Shown piece by piece: positions 7,537 to 15,699 of a DNA stretch of 50,646 nt; positions within the stretch are counted from its first letter, which is position 1; the number at the start of each line of letters is the position of its first letter. Under the pieces are notes generated by a model. That model was given only the letters and a program-made list of their open reading frames with translations, did not search any database and had not been told where the DNA came from. The position numbers were made by a program, and so were the translations under genes. The stretch comes from Pseudomonadales bacterium (GTDB lineage Bacteria; Pseudomonadota; Gammaproteobacteria; Pseudomonadales; Pseudohongiellaceae): NCBI GenBank assembly GCA_022819645.1, contig JAJEGU010000057.1, forward strand, positions 1-50,646. The letters run 5' to 3'.

Positions 7537-9981
7537 ATGGCCTATATGCATATCGGACAGGATTTTGTTCCACCGGACGTGGCCGGCAAGGTCACCGGAC
7601 GAATCAAGTACGCCGAGGACTACACCCGCGAGGGCATGGTCTACGCCCGGCTTCTCACCAGCCCCATCCCCCATGCGCGCGTGCTTGAAGTCGATGACTC
7701 CGAAGCGCTGGCGATGGATGGCGTGTTCGGCATTCTCAGGGCCGGGGATGTGTATCCCGATGGCGAACCACAGTCCACCGGCCTGAAAATTCTCACCGAC
7801 AATCCGACTCTCGTTGGCGAACCTATCCTGGCGCTTGCCGCGGTGGACGAGAAGACCGCTGAATCCGCCATCGCGGCGCTCAACGTAACCTTCGAGCGGC
7901 TCCCCTTCGTGCTCGATCCGCTCGACAGCCTGCAGGAAGGCGGCCCGAACGCCTATCTCGGCGGCAATACCTTTGGTCAGCAAGGGTTCACCGAAGCCAA
8001 GTGGACCACGGACCAGGTGGCCAGTTTCCGCGCCGGCAATACCCCGGCGGAAGACCTGGCGACCACGGGCCCGATTCCCACATTCGTAATCGGCGACCTG
8101 GAGGCCGGCTTCGCCGCCGCCGAAGGCGGTTACGTCTACGAAGGCAGCTTCACCACCGCCGGTTATCCCCACCATTCCATGGAGCCGCGCAGCGCCATGG
8201 CCTATTGGGAAGACGGCAAGCTCTACCTGCACGGCACTTCCCAGAGCCTGACGGCGCTGGCGAACGACATGGCGGGCATTATCGGCGTGGCGAAAGAAGA
8301 CCTGGTATTCATCAATGCGGCCACCGGCGGCGGCTTCGGCCAGCGCGCCCGGGCCAACAGCATTCCCAGCATGGCGATCCCCGCCAAGCTGTCGCAAAAG
8401 CTGAACCGTCCGGTCATGATGCGCATCACCCGCGAGGAAGAATTCACCATCGGCGGCGCCCGCCAGGGCTTCCAGGGCTGGATCAAGGTCGGTTTCCGGC
8501 CGGACGGCATCATGTCCGCCTGCGATCTCTTTGTCGTTTCCGACAACGGCGGCAAGGGCGGCGGCGCCGACGCCTTCTCGGCGGCGGATTGCATCAGCAT
8601 TCTGTACCAGACCGAAGCCGTGCGCTTCCGCGGCGCTTCGGTTGGCACCAATACCGCCCACCGCGGCGCCCAGCGCGGCCCCGGCCAGAACCAGATCGCG
8701 CCGATCATCGCTCCGATCATGGACGCGGCGGCGGATGCGCTCGGCATGAGCCGGCTCGATATCCGCGTGGTCAACTCGGCGCAGACCGGCGATGTCGGCG
8801 GACCCCAGGGAACGCCGCTGACCAGCGCCTACATGCCGGAAGCCCTGCGCCAGGCCGCCGACGACTTCGATTGGGAAGGCCGCCAGTCGCGCCGCCGGCA
8901 GCGCAACGGCAGCAAGGTGACCGGTCTCGGCATCGGCCAGGGCTATCACAACGCCGGCCGCAGCGGCCAGGACGGCATTGTCATGATGGGCGCCGACGGG
9001 CGGCTCAAGATTCACAGCGGCGTCGGCAATCTCGGCACCTATTCCTACGCCGCCACTTCCCGGGCCGCGGCCGAAGCGTTGAAAATGCCCTGGGAAAGCT
9101 GTGACATCGTCACCAGCCGCACGGACAATCATCTGCCCATCACTTCCCCGCAGGACGGCAGCAACTCCATCTTCACCAATACCCGCACCTGTTACGGCGC
9201 GGCCATGGACATGGTGGCGAAGATGAAGGAGATCGCCGCGGCCGACCTCGGCGGAGAACCGGCGGATTACGACATCTCCGAAGAGCGGGTGCATCAGATC
9301 GCCGACAGCGGCGTCGGCATGACTTACGCCGAAGTCGCCCAGCGGGCGATGGAACTCGGCGGCAGGTACACCGGCGAAGCGGAATTGCCCGAAGACCTGC
9401 ACGAGTGGACGCAAATCGCCGCCTCGCGCCTGGCCGGTTCGGCCTTCATGGGCATCTATCACGACCCGGCCCATTCGAATAACCCGCCGGGCTTCACCGT
9501 GACCTGCACCGAGATCGAGCTCGATCTCGAAACCGGCAAGTTCGAAATCCTCGACATGGTCAGCATCGGCGAATGCGGCACCGTGGTGCATCCGCAGGGG
9601 CTGAAAAACCAGCTCGTCGGCGGCGCCGTCTGGGGAATCGGCCTGTCGGCGCTGGAACAGCACCTGTACGATCCGCAAAACGGATTGCCCGCCAGCACCG
9701 GATACTGGCAAAGCAAGGTTCCCACCTATCTCGACACGCCTGTGCGTATCGATACCGGCTGGGTGGACCTTCCCGACCCGGAAAACCCGGTCGGCGCCCG
9801 CGGCATCGGCGAACCTTCCCAGGGTTCGGTGTCGGCCGCCCTGACCGCCGCGATTTCGGACGCGCTCGACGGACACATCTTCGGCGCGGCCCCGATCACG
9901 ACGGACATGATCATCAACCACATCTCAGGCACGCGGGAAGATGCGGTAGCCCTCGCCCAGAACAATTACCGAGGAGTTTGA
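7537..9981 (+). CDS. Molybdenum hydroxylase, molybdopterin-binding large subunit
   Basis: 814 residues from ATG 7537. A GTG at 7528 overlapping the previous stop is an alternative start, but AGGGTGA spaces better to the ATG. It carries xanthine dehydrogenase-type features: the GGGFGQRA loop, the GTNTAHRGAQRGPGQ region, GIGQGYHN, and near the C-terminus GARGIGEPS with the catalytic base Glu at about 759. It has no signal peptide, so it probably travels with the Tat-tagged small subunit. The substrate (aldehyde, purine or N-heterocycle) cannot be read from sequence alone. Confidence 0.9.
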   Translation: MAYMHIGQDFVPPDVAGKVTGRIKYAEDYTREGMVYARLLTSPIPHARVLEVDDSEALAMDGVFGILRAGDVYPDGEPQSTGLKILTDNPTLVGEPILALAAVDEKTAESAIAALNVTFERLPFVLDPLDSLQEGGPNAYLGGNTFGQQGFTEAKWTTDQVASFRAGNTPAEDLATTGPIPTFVIGDLEAGFAAAEGGYVYEGSFTTAGYPHHSMEPRSAMAYWEDGKLYLHGTSQSLTALANDMAGIIGVAKEDLVFINAATGGGFGQRARANSIPSMAIPAKLSQKLNRPVMMRITREEEFTIGGARQGFQGWIKVGFRPDGIMSACDLFVVSDNGGKGGGADAFSAADCISILYQTEAVRFRGASVGTNTAHRGAQRGPGQNQIAPIIAPIMDAAADALGMSRLDIRVVNSAQTGDVGGPQGTPLTSAYMPEALRQAADDFDWEGRQSRRRQRNGSKVTGLGIGQGYHNAGRSGQDGIVMMGADGRLKIHSGVGNLGTYSYAATSRAAAEALKMPWESCDIVTSRTDNHLPITSPQDGSNSIFTNTRTCYGAAMDMVAKMKEIAAADLGGEPADYDISEERVHQIADSGVGMTYAEVAQRAMELGGRYTGEAELPEDLHEWTQIAASRLAGSAFMGIYHDPAHSNNPPGFTVTCTEIELDLETGKFEILDMVSIGECGTVVHPQGLKNQLVGGAVWGIGLSALEQHLYDPQNGLPASTGYWQSKVPTYLDTPVRIDTGWVDLPDPENPVGARGIGEPSQGSVSAALTAAISDALDGHIFGAAPITTDMIINHISGTREDAVALAQNNYRGV

Positions 9982-9982
9982 A

Positions 9983-10978
9983 ATGGTAGCCACATCTCAT
10001 GACGTAATGCCCGACATCGAGCTTTATCAGCCCGCTGATGAAGCGAACGCGCTTGAACTGGCGGATACGCTCGGTTCCGACGGCTGGCTGCTCGGCGGCG
10101 GACAGGACACTTACGGCTGGTTGAAAGACCGCAACAAGTCTCCCGCCGCGATGATCGAACTGACCGGGATCGACGCCTGGAAAGGGGTGAGCGAAACCGG
10201 CGATGGCATTGAAATCGGGGCCGTGACAACCCTGACCGAAATCGCCAACCACCCGCTGATCCAGTCGCGCTTCTCCCTGCTGGCCACTGCGGCCGGCAAG
10301 GTGGCAAGCCCCCAGATCCGCAATGTCGGCACCCTGGGCGGCAACCTGATTCAGGACACCCGCTGCTGGTATTACCGGCGCGGCCTGAGCTGTTATCGCG
10401 CCGGCGGCAATATCTGCTACGCAGACTCACCGGAGGGCCTGAACCGCGAACATGCGATTTTCGGCTCCAGCCGCTGCGTTGCGGTCAGCCCATCGGACAC
10501 CGCGCCGGTACTGGTCGCCCTGGACGCCGTCATGGTGGTCAGCAGCGCAGGAGGCCAGCGCCTGATCGCCGCCGAAGACTTCTTCGTCGGCCCCGCCCGG
10601 GACATTCTCAACATGACGGTACTCAACGAAGGTGAAATCCTCACCGCGGTGCGCATTCCCAATACCTGGGCCAATGCCGAGTACTACTTCGAGAAAGTGG
10701 CCGACCGCAACGTCTGGGATTTCGCCCTGGTCAACATCGCCTCGGCGATGCGGGTCGAAGGCGGCGTGATCCAGGACGCGCGCATGGCCTGCGGCGCGGT
10801 GGAATGCGTTCCCCGCCGGCTCACGGCGGTGGAAAACCTGCTGCGCGGCCAGGCCCGTTCCGAGGAGTTGGGTTCCGAGGCCGGACAGCTTGCGGTGCAG
10901 GGCGCCGAGCCACTGAACTACAACCATTTCAAAGTGCCCTTGATGGCGAATCTGGTGAAGCGCGCCGTGCGAGCCTGA
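9983..10978 (+). CDS. Molybdenum hydroxylase, FAD-binding subunit
   Basis: 331 residues, starting one base after the previous stop. FAD (PCMH-type) motifs are GWLLGGGQDTY (34-44) and the VGTLGGNLIQD loop (115-125). A cysteine-rich insert, C128, C137, C145 and possibly C165, resembles the extra 4Fe-4S cluster of PaoB and 4-hydroxybenzoyl-CoA reductase beta subunits. The C-terminal CO-dehydrogenase flavoprotein domain ends the protein. Gene order is small-large-medium, unlike the paoABC order of small-medium-large. Confidence 0.9.
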   Translation: MVATSHDVMPDIELYQPADEANALELADTLGSDGWLLGGGQDTYGWLKDRNKSPAAMIELTGIDAWKGVSETGDGIEIGAVTTLTEIANHPLIQSRFSLLATAAGKVASPQIRNVGTLGGNLIQDTRCWYYRRGLSCYRAGGNICYADSPEGLNREHAIFGSSRCVAVSPSDTAPVLVALDAVMVVSSAGGQRLIAAEDFFVGPARDILNMTVLNEGEILTAVRIPNTWANAEYYFEKVADRNVWDFALVNIASAMRVEGGVIQDARMACGAVECVPRRLTAVENLLRGQARSEELGSEAGQLAVQGAEPLNYNHFKVPLMANLVKRAVRA

Positions 10979-11031
10979 AGCTCGGGCGGCCGCGCACCCC
11001 TTTTTTCTGAAAAAAGAAGAGGTCTGTTGCT

Positions 11032-11802
11032 GTGGATGAAGGAATAGTTCGCTATCGGCGGGATGTCTGGGGTGAAGAAGTCATCCTTGGCGTTTCCTGG
11101 GATTTGCTCTGGGTTGTCGCAGTGGGCGTACTCGTTCTGCTTGCCGCCCACGCCATCGTCATGGCGGTGCTGGTCAACCGCAAGATGGACAAGCCAAGCG
11201 CCGACGGCCGCCGCGTCCTGCGGCACGAAGCCATCGACCGCTGGTTCCACTGGATCATGGCGGTCAGTATTCTGCTGCTGATCTTCACCGGCGTCGCGCC
11301 CATTATCGGCCTGCGCATCGCCTGGCTCGAAATCCACTGGATTTCCGGGTTGATCCTCACCTTTGTGGTGGTGTTTCACATCGTCCGCTCGCTGTTCTGG
11401 CAGGACTTCAAGTCGATGCTCCTGGGCCCCCGGGATTTCGGCGAGCCCTTCGATTCAGCCAAAAAGCCGGGCAAGTATTCCTTTGAGCAGAAAGGCATGC
11501 ACTGGACGGTGACCATTGTCGCGCTGACGGTGATCATCACCGGCGTGCTGATGTTCATGCAGATCGACACGCCATTCTGGGACCGCACCAACAGCATGCC
11601 CGAGGACCAGCTCGGCCTGGTGTTCCTGCTGCATGGACTTTCGACCCTGGCGCTGGTGGCCCTGGCGGCAACTCATATCTATTTTGCCCTGCGACCGGAA
11701 AAGATCTTCTATACCCGGTCCATGCTCAGCGGCTGGATATCCGAAGAAGAAATGGCGGCAAACCACGACACCACCCGCTGGTCCCCGAAAGAAGCTGATT
11801 GA
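11032..11802 (+). CDS. Membrane cytochrome b (formate dehydrogenase gamma-like)
   Basis: 256 residues, GTG start after AGAGGT. About five transmembrane segments: 22-48, 77-95, 105-122, 159-178 and 197-216. Candidate haem ligands are H67 or H75 (HEAIDRWFHWI), H115-type residues in TFVVVFHIVR, and a late His in VALAATHIYFALR. The pattern is that of di-haem cytochrome b561/FdhI proteins. It lies 53 bp after the FAD subunit gene in the same orientation, so it most likely passes electrons from the periplasmic molybdenum hydroxylase to quinone. Confidence 0.8.
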   Translation: MDEGIVRYRRDVWGEEVILGVSWDLLWVVAVGVLVLLAAHAIVMAVLVNRKMDKPSADGRRVLRHEAIDRWFHWIMAVSILLLIFTGVAPIIGLRIAWLEIHWISGLILTFVVVFHIVRSLFWQDFKSMLLGPRDFGEPFDSAKKPGKYSFEQKGMHWTVTIVALTVIITGVLMFMQIDTPFWDRTNSMPEDQLGLVFLLHGLSTLALVALAATHIYFALRPEKIFYTRSMLSGWISEEEMAANHDTTRWSPKEAD

Positions 11803-11850
11803 CAGGGGCGCAACCGGGGCCGTGGGCTCCCCTGCGCGCAGCACCCATAC

Positions 11851-11962
11851 CAGGGAGATCCTGCGACTGCGCGCAGGATGAAGGGGTAGTATTGTCATTC
11901 TGCGTGTGCGGGGTTGTATCGTCATTCTGTGCGTAGCGAAGCGGAGTCGCAGAATCTCCCTG
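11851..11962. repeat. REP-like palindromic repeat, related to the MITE core
   Basis: CAGGGAGATCCTGCGACT at the left pairs with AGTCGCAGAATCTCCCTG at the right (17 of 18). Inside is GTCATTCTGTGCGTAGCGAA, the same core as the MITE copies at 22050 and 36320, but without their CAGCAATTCTCA ends. It lies between the cytochrome b gene and the 136-residue protein gene. Confidence 0.75.
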
Positions 11963-12003
11963 TGGCCGGCACTGCACATTTACCCATCAACAAGGTCCAC
12001 AAC

Positions 12004-12414
12004 GTGAGCAAAATCGAAGACGATATCGAAACCATAGAAGCCGGCTACGAATTCCTGCTGGCCTACGCCGCCCAGGGCCGCCCGGCCCAGGCGGAAACCG
12101 GGCCGGGCCCCCATGCCCGGCCCACCATTGAAGGCATGAGCCAGGCCGTGCAAAACCTGCAGGACGCCCTGGGCGATTCCGACAAGGAGTTCGAGCGGGT
12201 CATCGCCGAAGATTGCGCCAAGGCCGGCGCGGCGATGCGTTTCATCCTCTCCCAGGACAAGATCGGCTCCGAAATGGTCGACAACCTCAACGCCTCGATC
12301 CACCTCCGCGCCGTACTCACCGACCTGTTCCTCTACAGCGAAGTGCTCAGGCCCCTGCCGCTCGACGGCGCCCCCGGCAAGGTCCAGTCCTTCGACCCAT
12401 CCACCACGAATTGA
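12004..12414 (+). CDS. Uncharacterised 136-residue helical protein
   Basis: Starts at GTG 12004, just after the repeat; the same frame is open upstream through the repeat but has no good start. The product is soluble and predicted mostly helical: IEDDIETIEAGYEFLLAYAAQGR, then a proline-rich turn, then two long amphipathic helices (IEGMSQAVQNLQDAL and GSEMVDNLNASIHLRAVLTDL). There are no cysteines or haem motifs apart from a single Cys in EDCAKAG. It could be an accessory factor of the upstream molybdenum hydroxylase, since it follows in the same orientation, but a repeat separates them. Confidence 0.55.
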   Translation: MSKIEDDIETIEAGYEFLLAYAAQGRPAQAETGPGPHARPTIEGMSQAVQNLQDALGDSDKEFERVIAEDCAKAGAAMRFILSQDKIGSEMVDNLNASIHLRAVLTDLFLYSEVLRPLPLDGAPGKVQSFDPSTTN

Positions 12415-12421
12415 CGTAATA

Positions 12422-12506
12422 GTTGCGCAATAAGCGTCTTAAATTTGCGCGATAAATTTACACTTGCGCGAATGTCTTGTATATTGCGCGCATATTTATC
12501 GCGCAA
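12422..12506. promoter_or_regulatory. Operator-like cluster of TTGCGCG motifs
   Basis: TTGCGCGATAAAT (12445-12457) and ATTTATCGCGCAA (12494-12506) are perfect 13-bp inverted copies. TTGCGCG also occurs at 12464-12470 and 12484-12490, and TTGCGCAA at 12423-12430. The cluster is AT-rich between motifs and ends 9 bases before the Fic-like start. It is probably the promoter and operator of that gene, perhaps bound by its own N-terminal winged-helix domain. Confidence 0.55.
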
Positions 12507-12515
12507 CTAAACGGG

Positions 12516-13928
12516 ATGAGCAAGATGGCAAGACGAATAAATCCGGTGGATTTACATGCAATCGAGGAAATCGTCCGGCACAGCGGCAAAAGCCTGACCG
12601 CATCGCAGATTTCCGATGCAATGGAATCACCGCCGCCACACCGCACACTGCAATACCGTCTGCGCCGCCTCATTCACGGCGGCCGAGTTGCAATGAACGG
12701 AGCAGGACGCGGGGCACGCTACACGGCACCGGTCAGTTACAGGGCTTCCGCGGGATTAGCTAATTGGCAAGTTTCCGAACCGCCAGCCTGGGGTGGGCCG
12801 GTCCCGCGGATTTCCGCAGAAGGTACTGAAATCCAGTCAATGATTCGTCAACCGCTGACGATGAGGCAACCAGTTGGCTACAACCGGGACTTCCTCGATT
12901 CGTATCGGCCGAACGAGACGTTTTATCTCTCGCTTGCAGAACGGGAGCAATTGCGCGAAGACGGCCGATCCAAGATGGTTGGGGAATTCGCGGGAACACA
13001 CGCCAAAAACGTATTGGAACGACTAATTATCGATTTGAGCTGGAACTCAAGCCGTCTCGAAGGGAACACCTATTCCCTTCTGGAGACCGGACGTCTGATC
13101 CGTCTTGGAGAAGAAGCCGAGGGCAAGCATTGGCAAGAAGTGCGGATGGTCCTGAATCACAAAGAAGCGATCAGTTTCCTGATCGACAACAAAAACCAAA
13201 TCGGATGGAATCGTTACACGATTTTCAACCTCCATTTTTTTCTGTCAAGGAAATTGCTGAGTGACCCAAGTGCGGAAGGCAGGCTTCGAGACATTGCCGT
13301 CGGTATTTCTGGCTCCGCATACGAGCCGCCAGGAATCCCGCAAGTCGTCGAAGAGTGCTTCGACCAGATTCTCGCAACAGCCGCAGCGATCACAGACCCG
13401 TTCGAACAGGCATTTTTCATACTGGTGCAACTTCCCTATTTGCAGCCCTTTGAAGATGTCAATAAGCGTGTTTCGCGCCTGGCGGTGAACATCCCCTTGC
13501 TCAAGTCAGCACTTTCTCCGCTTTCCTGGGACCGCGTTCCGAGAAAAATCTATACCGAAGCCTTGCTTGGCGTATACGAACTGAATCGTATCGAACTGCT
13601 GCGGGATTTGTTCATCTGGGCCTACAAGCGCTCCGCCTCCCGATACGGCTCGATCAGGCAAACTATTGGCGACCCCGACCCATTCCAGATTAAATACGGC
13701 GATTCGATTGAGCAAGTCGTCGGCGACATCGTAAGAGGCCGCATGGACCAGAGGCAGGCACTCTCCCACTTGCGCGACTGGATTGCGCGCCACATCCCTG
13801 ACGAAGACGCCGAACTGTTCCAAGAACACGCCGAACGAGAACTTCTCGCCCTCCACATTGGCAGAATCGCGGGCCTACGCCTCAACCCCACCGAATTCGA
13901 AGAATGGCAAGAGATCTGGAGCGCCTGA
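12516..13928 (+). CDS. Fic-like protein with winged-helix N-terminus; catalytic His replaced by Gln
   Basis: 470 residues from ATG 12516; ATG 12477 lies inside the operator-like cluster and is less likely. Residues 10-70 look like a winged helix-turn-helix. The Fic domain spans about 120-390. An inhibitory-type motif S178-S-R-L-E182-G-N is present. The Fic signature reads Q310-PFEDVNKRVSR: the family's catalytic His is Gln here, while the rest (PFEDVNKR, a known variant) is intact. Fic enzymes transfer AMP or similar groups to target hydroxyls, so this one is probably inactive for that reaction or works as a regulator. It lies at the start of a toxin-antitoxin-rich region. Confidence 0.8.
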   Translation: MSKMARRINPVDLHAIEEIVRHSGKSLTASQISDAMESPPPHRTLQYRLRRLIHGGRVAMNGAGRGARYTAPVSYRASAGLANWQVSEPPAWGGPVPRISAEGTEIQSMIRQPLTMRQPVGYNRDFLDSYRPNETFYLSLAEREQLREDGRSKMVGEFAGTHAKNVLERLIIDLSWNSSRLEGNTYSLLETGRLIRLGEEAEGKHWQEVRMVLNHKEAISFLIDNKNQIGWNRYTIFNLHFFLSRKLLSDPSAEGRLRDIAVGISGSAYEPPGIPQVVEECFDQILATAAAITDPFEQAFFILVQLPYLQPFEDVNKRVSRLAVNIPLLKSALSPLSWDRVPRKIYTEALLGVYELNRIELLRDLFIWAYKRSASRYGSIRQTIGDPDPFQIKYGDSIEQVVGDIVRGRMDQRQALSHLRDWIARHIPDEDAELFQEHAERELLALHIGRIAGLRLNPTEFEEWQEIWSA

Positions 13929-13957
13929 TTCCCGATTCAGCGAATCGCGCCGGAATG

Positions 13958-13986
13958 TTGACAATAGAATGAATGGCAGTTATACA
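13958..13986 (+). promoter_or_regulatory. Sigma-70-type promoter of vapBC
   Basis: TTGACA at 13958-13963, 17-base spacer, TATACA at 13981-13986. It lies 31 bases upstream of the antitoxin start. TACAC (13995-13999) and GTGTA (14008-14012) just downstream form a small inverted repeat that may be the autoregulatory operator. Confidence 0.7.
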
Positions 13987-14017
13987 CATTGAAATACACA
14001 TACAGAGGTGTAGATTG

Positions 14018-14221
14018 ATGAGAACCAACATTGAACTCGATCAGAAGCTGGTGCGGGAAGCGCAACGATTGAGCCGGATCAAAACGAAGAGGGCATTGGT
14101 CCACCAGGCGCTGCTGGAGTTTGTATCGAACCGAAAGCGACTTGATCTGCGGGAGCTTGAGGGCAGCTATCTGATTGACGAAGATTATGACTACAAGGCG
14201 CTGCGGCAAACAGGCGAGTAA
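14018..14221 (+). CDS. vapB: VapB-type antitoxin
   Basis: 67 residues from ATG 14018, which follows AGAGGTG. The start MRTNIELDQKLVREA is the usual ribbon-helix-helix N-terminus of VapB antitoxins. The acidic C-terminus (YLIDEDYDYKALRQ) would wrap the toxin. It should neutralise the PIN-domain RNase encoded 5 bases downstream and repress the operon. An upstream in-frame ATG at 13973 falls inside the promoter and is unlikely. Confidence 0.85.
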   Translation: MRTNIELDQKLVREAQRLSRIKTKRALVHQALLEFVSNRKRLDLRELEGSYLIDEDYDYKALRQTGE

Positions 14222-14226
14222 CTGCG

Positions 14227-14640
14227 ATGTATCTGGTGGATACCTCGGTCTGGATAGCATACATCCAGGGCCGCGCCGTGCCCCATGTGGATTTTCTTCG
14301 AGACATCCTCTCCAACGAGCTTGCGATTGCGATCACTCCGCTCATCCTTATGGAAATCCTGCAGGGCGCCCGCGACCAAAGATCCTACCGGCGGCTTGAG
14401 AAATACTTCATCGACCAGCGGTTTGTGGATTCCAAACAGCCAGTCGCCAGCCACGCGGCGGCGGCACGCATATTTTTCGACTGCAAAAAGAAAGGATTGA
14501 AGATTCGCTCAAGCATTGACTGCCTGATTGCACAGTGCGCCATCGAAAACCGACTAACGCTGTTCCACCACGACCGGGACTTCCAACGCATCGCCTCCGT
14601 CGCATCAAAACTAAGCGAAAAAAGCTTCCTCGACCGATAG
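14227..14640 (+). CDS. vapC: VapC-type PIN-domain toxin
   Basis: 137 residues. PIN-domain acidic residues are visible: D5 (YLVDTSVW), E44 (LILMEILQG), D98 (SSIDCLIA) and D116 (HHDRDF). Such toxins are Mg-dependent endoribonucleases that cut tRNA or rRNA. It lies 5 bases after the vapB stop and is translated from the same message. Confidence 0.88.
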   Translation: MYLVDTSVWIAYIQGRAVPHVDFLRDILSNELAIAITPLILMEILQGARDQRSYRRLEKYFIDQRFVDSKQPVASHAAAARIFFDCKKKGLKIRSSIDCLIAQCAIENRLTLFHHDRDFQRIASVASKLSEKSFLDR

Positions 14641-14775
14641 CTGGACGGTCGTCACGACGCAACCACCCGACAGCTCCGTTCAGTAGGCTGTTGACACCGC
14701 TTATTGAACTCATCGACGCCAAGACCGGCTTGGCGGATGATCGCGCGTAACGTGCTGCGGTCCAACTCTCCCCCC
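14641..14775. other. Short intergenic stretch between vapC and the palindromic element
   Basis: About 135 bp with no convincing gene, promoter or RNA. A TTGACA at 14692-14697 has no good -10 partner. Confidence 0.4.
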
Positions 14776-14938
14776 AGGAGCCTGCGCCGTAGGAATTCGC
14801 GAAAGCGAAAATTCGCTATCGCCGCGCCCCTGGCCGGTCGATTGAGGCGAATATTGGTGAATATGCAACGAAATCGACCGGCCAGGGGCGTGGATGAGAG
14901 CGGATTTGCAGCCGTGAATTCCTACGGCGCAGGCTCCT
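14776..14938 (+). repeat. 163-bp palindromic element, copy b (complete)
   Basis: Terminal arms AGGAGCCTGCGCCGTAGGAA and its complement at the right end pair over 23 bases without mismatch. Inner arms around CCCTGGCCGGTCGATT and AATCGACCGGCCAGGG also pair. It lies between convergent genes and its right end is 3 bases from the stop of the small gene at 14942, so it is a likely bidirectional terminator. Confidence 0.93.
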
Positions 14939-14941
14939 AGA

Positions 14942-15178
14942 TCAAACCAATTTGTAGTCTTGGTCTGCGGGAGGTTTCGAACTTGCCGGGTCTACCGGGA
15001 CTGGGGTTTTGTGGACAAGTTTGCCGTTTTCTACGATCGCGACTTTGCTGCCGTAGAAGGCGGCTCGGCGATAAGCGGATTGAGCGGCTCGGCGCAATGC
15101 GGCCTCCGCCCCATCCAGACTTGTGGCAGGGTTGGGCTGCTTCGAATTTTTAGCCGACTGGAATTCTCGGGCCTTCAT
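14942..15178 (-). CDS. Small protein coupled to zeta-type toxin (putative antitoxin)
   Basis: 78 residues. The start overlaps the stop of the preceding kinase gene (ATGA) and is preceded by GGAGG 6 bases away, so the two are translated together. The middle helix is Ala/Arg-rich (AEAALRRAAQSAYRRAAFYG), followed by a short strand pair KVAIVENGKLVHK. Similar small proteins are often found next to zeta-like kinases, but I do not recognise a named family. The antitoxin role is inferred from coupling. Confidence 0.65.
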   Translation of the reverse strand: MKAREFQSAKNSKQPNPATSLDGAEAALRRAAQSAYRRAAFYGSKVAIVENGKLVHKTPVPVDPASSKPPADQDYKLV

Positions 15179-15699
15179 TGCTTTCCTCCGTGACTCAACA
15201 GAACCGGTTCAAGCCCTGAATTATCGAATATTTTCCATTCATCAACCAGTTCCCGATAGATATTCTCAAAGTTGCTCCAACCCGCTTGGAAGCGACGTCG
15301 GATTACCGCTTCGGGTATATCGTGTCCACCTACCGATACCCGTTGCCGTACACGGCTGATGGCCACGTCAGGGTCGGGTAGGCGCAAGTAGTAAAATTCG
15401 ACAAAGTAGCCTCGCTTGCGCCAGTTCGGAATAGAGCGCGAGTAGGCAAGACCGCTCAGAGTTGTCTCGAACGCGAAACTCTTGCCGACCGTGACATATT
15501 CGTTAATTGTTTCAAGCAATAATCTGCCAGCTCGAAAATTCACCGCTGATTGTTCTAACGGATTCAGACCCGCCGCTATGGAGTCCGCATTAATAAATGT
15601 AGGGCATCCCGCCTCATGCGGCAGAAACTCGGTTGCGAACGTGGTCTTCCCCGCTCCGTTGGGGCCGGCGAGAATCAGGATTTTTCCGCCTTCCGTCAT
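15175..15699 (-). CDS. Zeta-toxin family P-loop kinase
   Basis: 174 residues; start preceded by GGAG. Walker A GPNGAGKTT at 12-20. The motif INADSIAAGL supplies an Asp (D39) typical of zeta and related kinases. Basic residues in the R-V-x-Q-R-V-S-V-G-G-H region form the lid. Zeta toxins phosphorylate UDP-GlcNAc and block peptidoglycan synthesis; short stand-alone relatives may have other substrates. The order here (kinase first, small partner second) is the reverse of classical epsilon-zeta. Confidence 0.8.
   Translation of the reverse strand: MTEGGKILILAGPNGAGKTTFATEFLPHEAGCPTFINADSIAAGLNPLEQSAVNFRAGRLLLETINEYVTVGKSFAFETTLSGLAYSRSIPNWRKRGYFVEFYYLRLPDPDVAISRVRQRVSVGGHDIPEAVIRRRFQAGWSNFENIYRELVDEWKIFDNSGLEPVLLSHGGKQ

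Noticed and set aside
7483..9921. Very long antisense open frame opposite the Mo subunit gene
   Set aside because: High-GC codon bias leaves the opposite frame open; the sense product has full family motifs.
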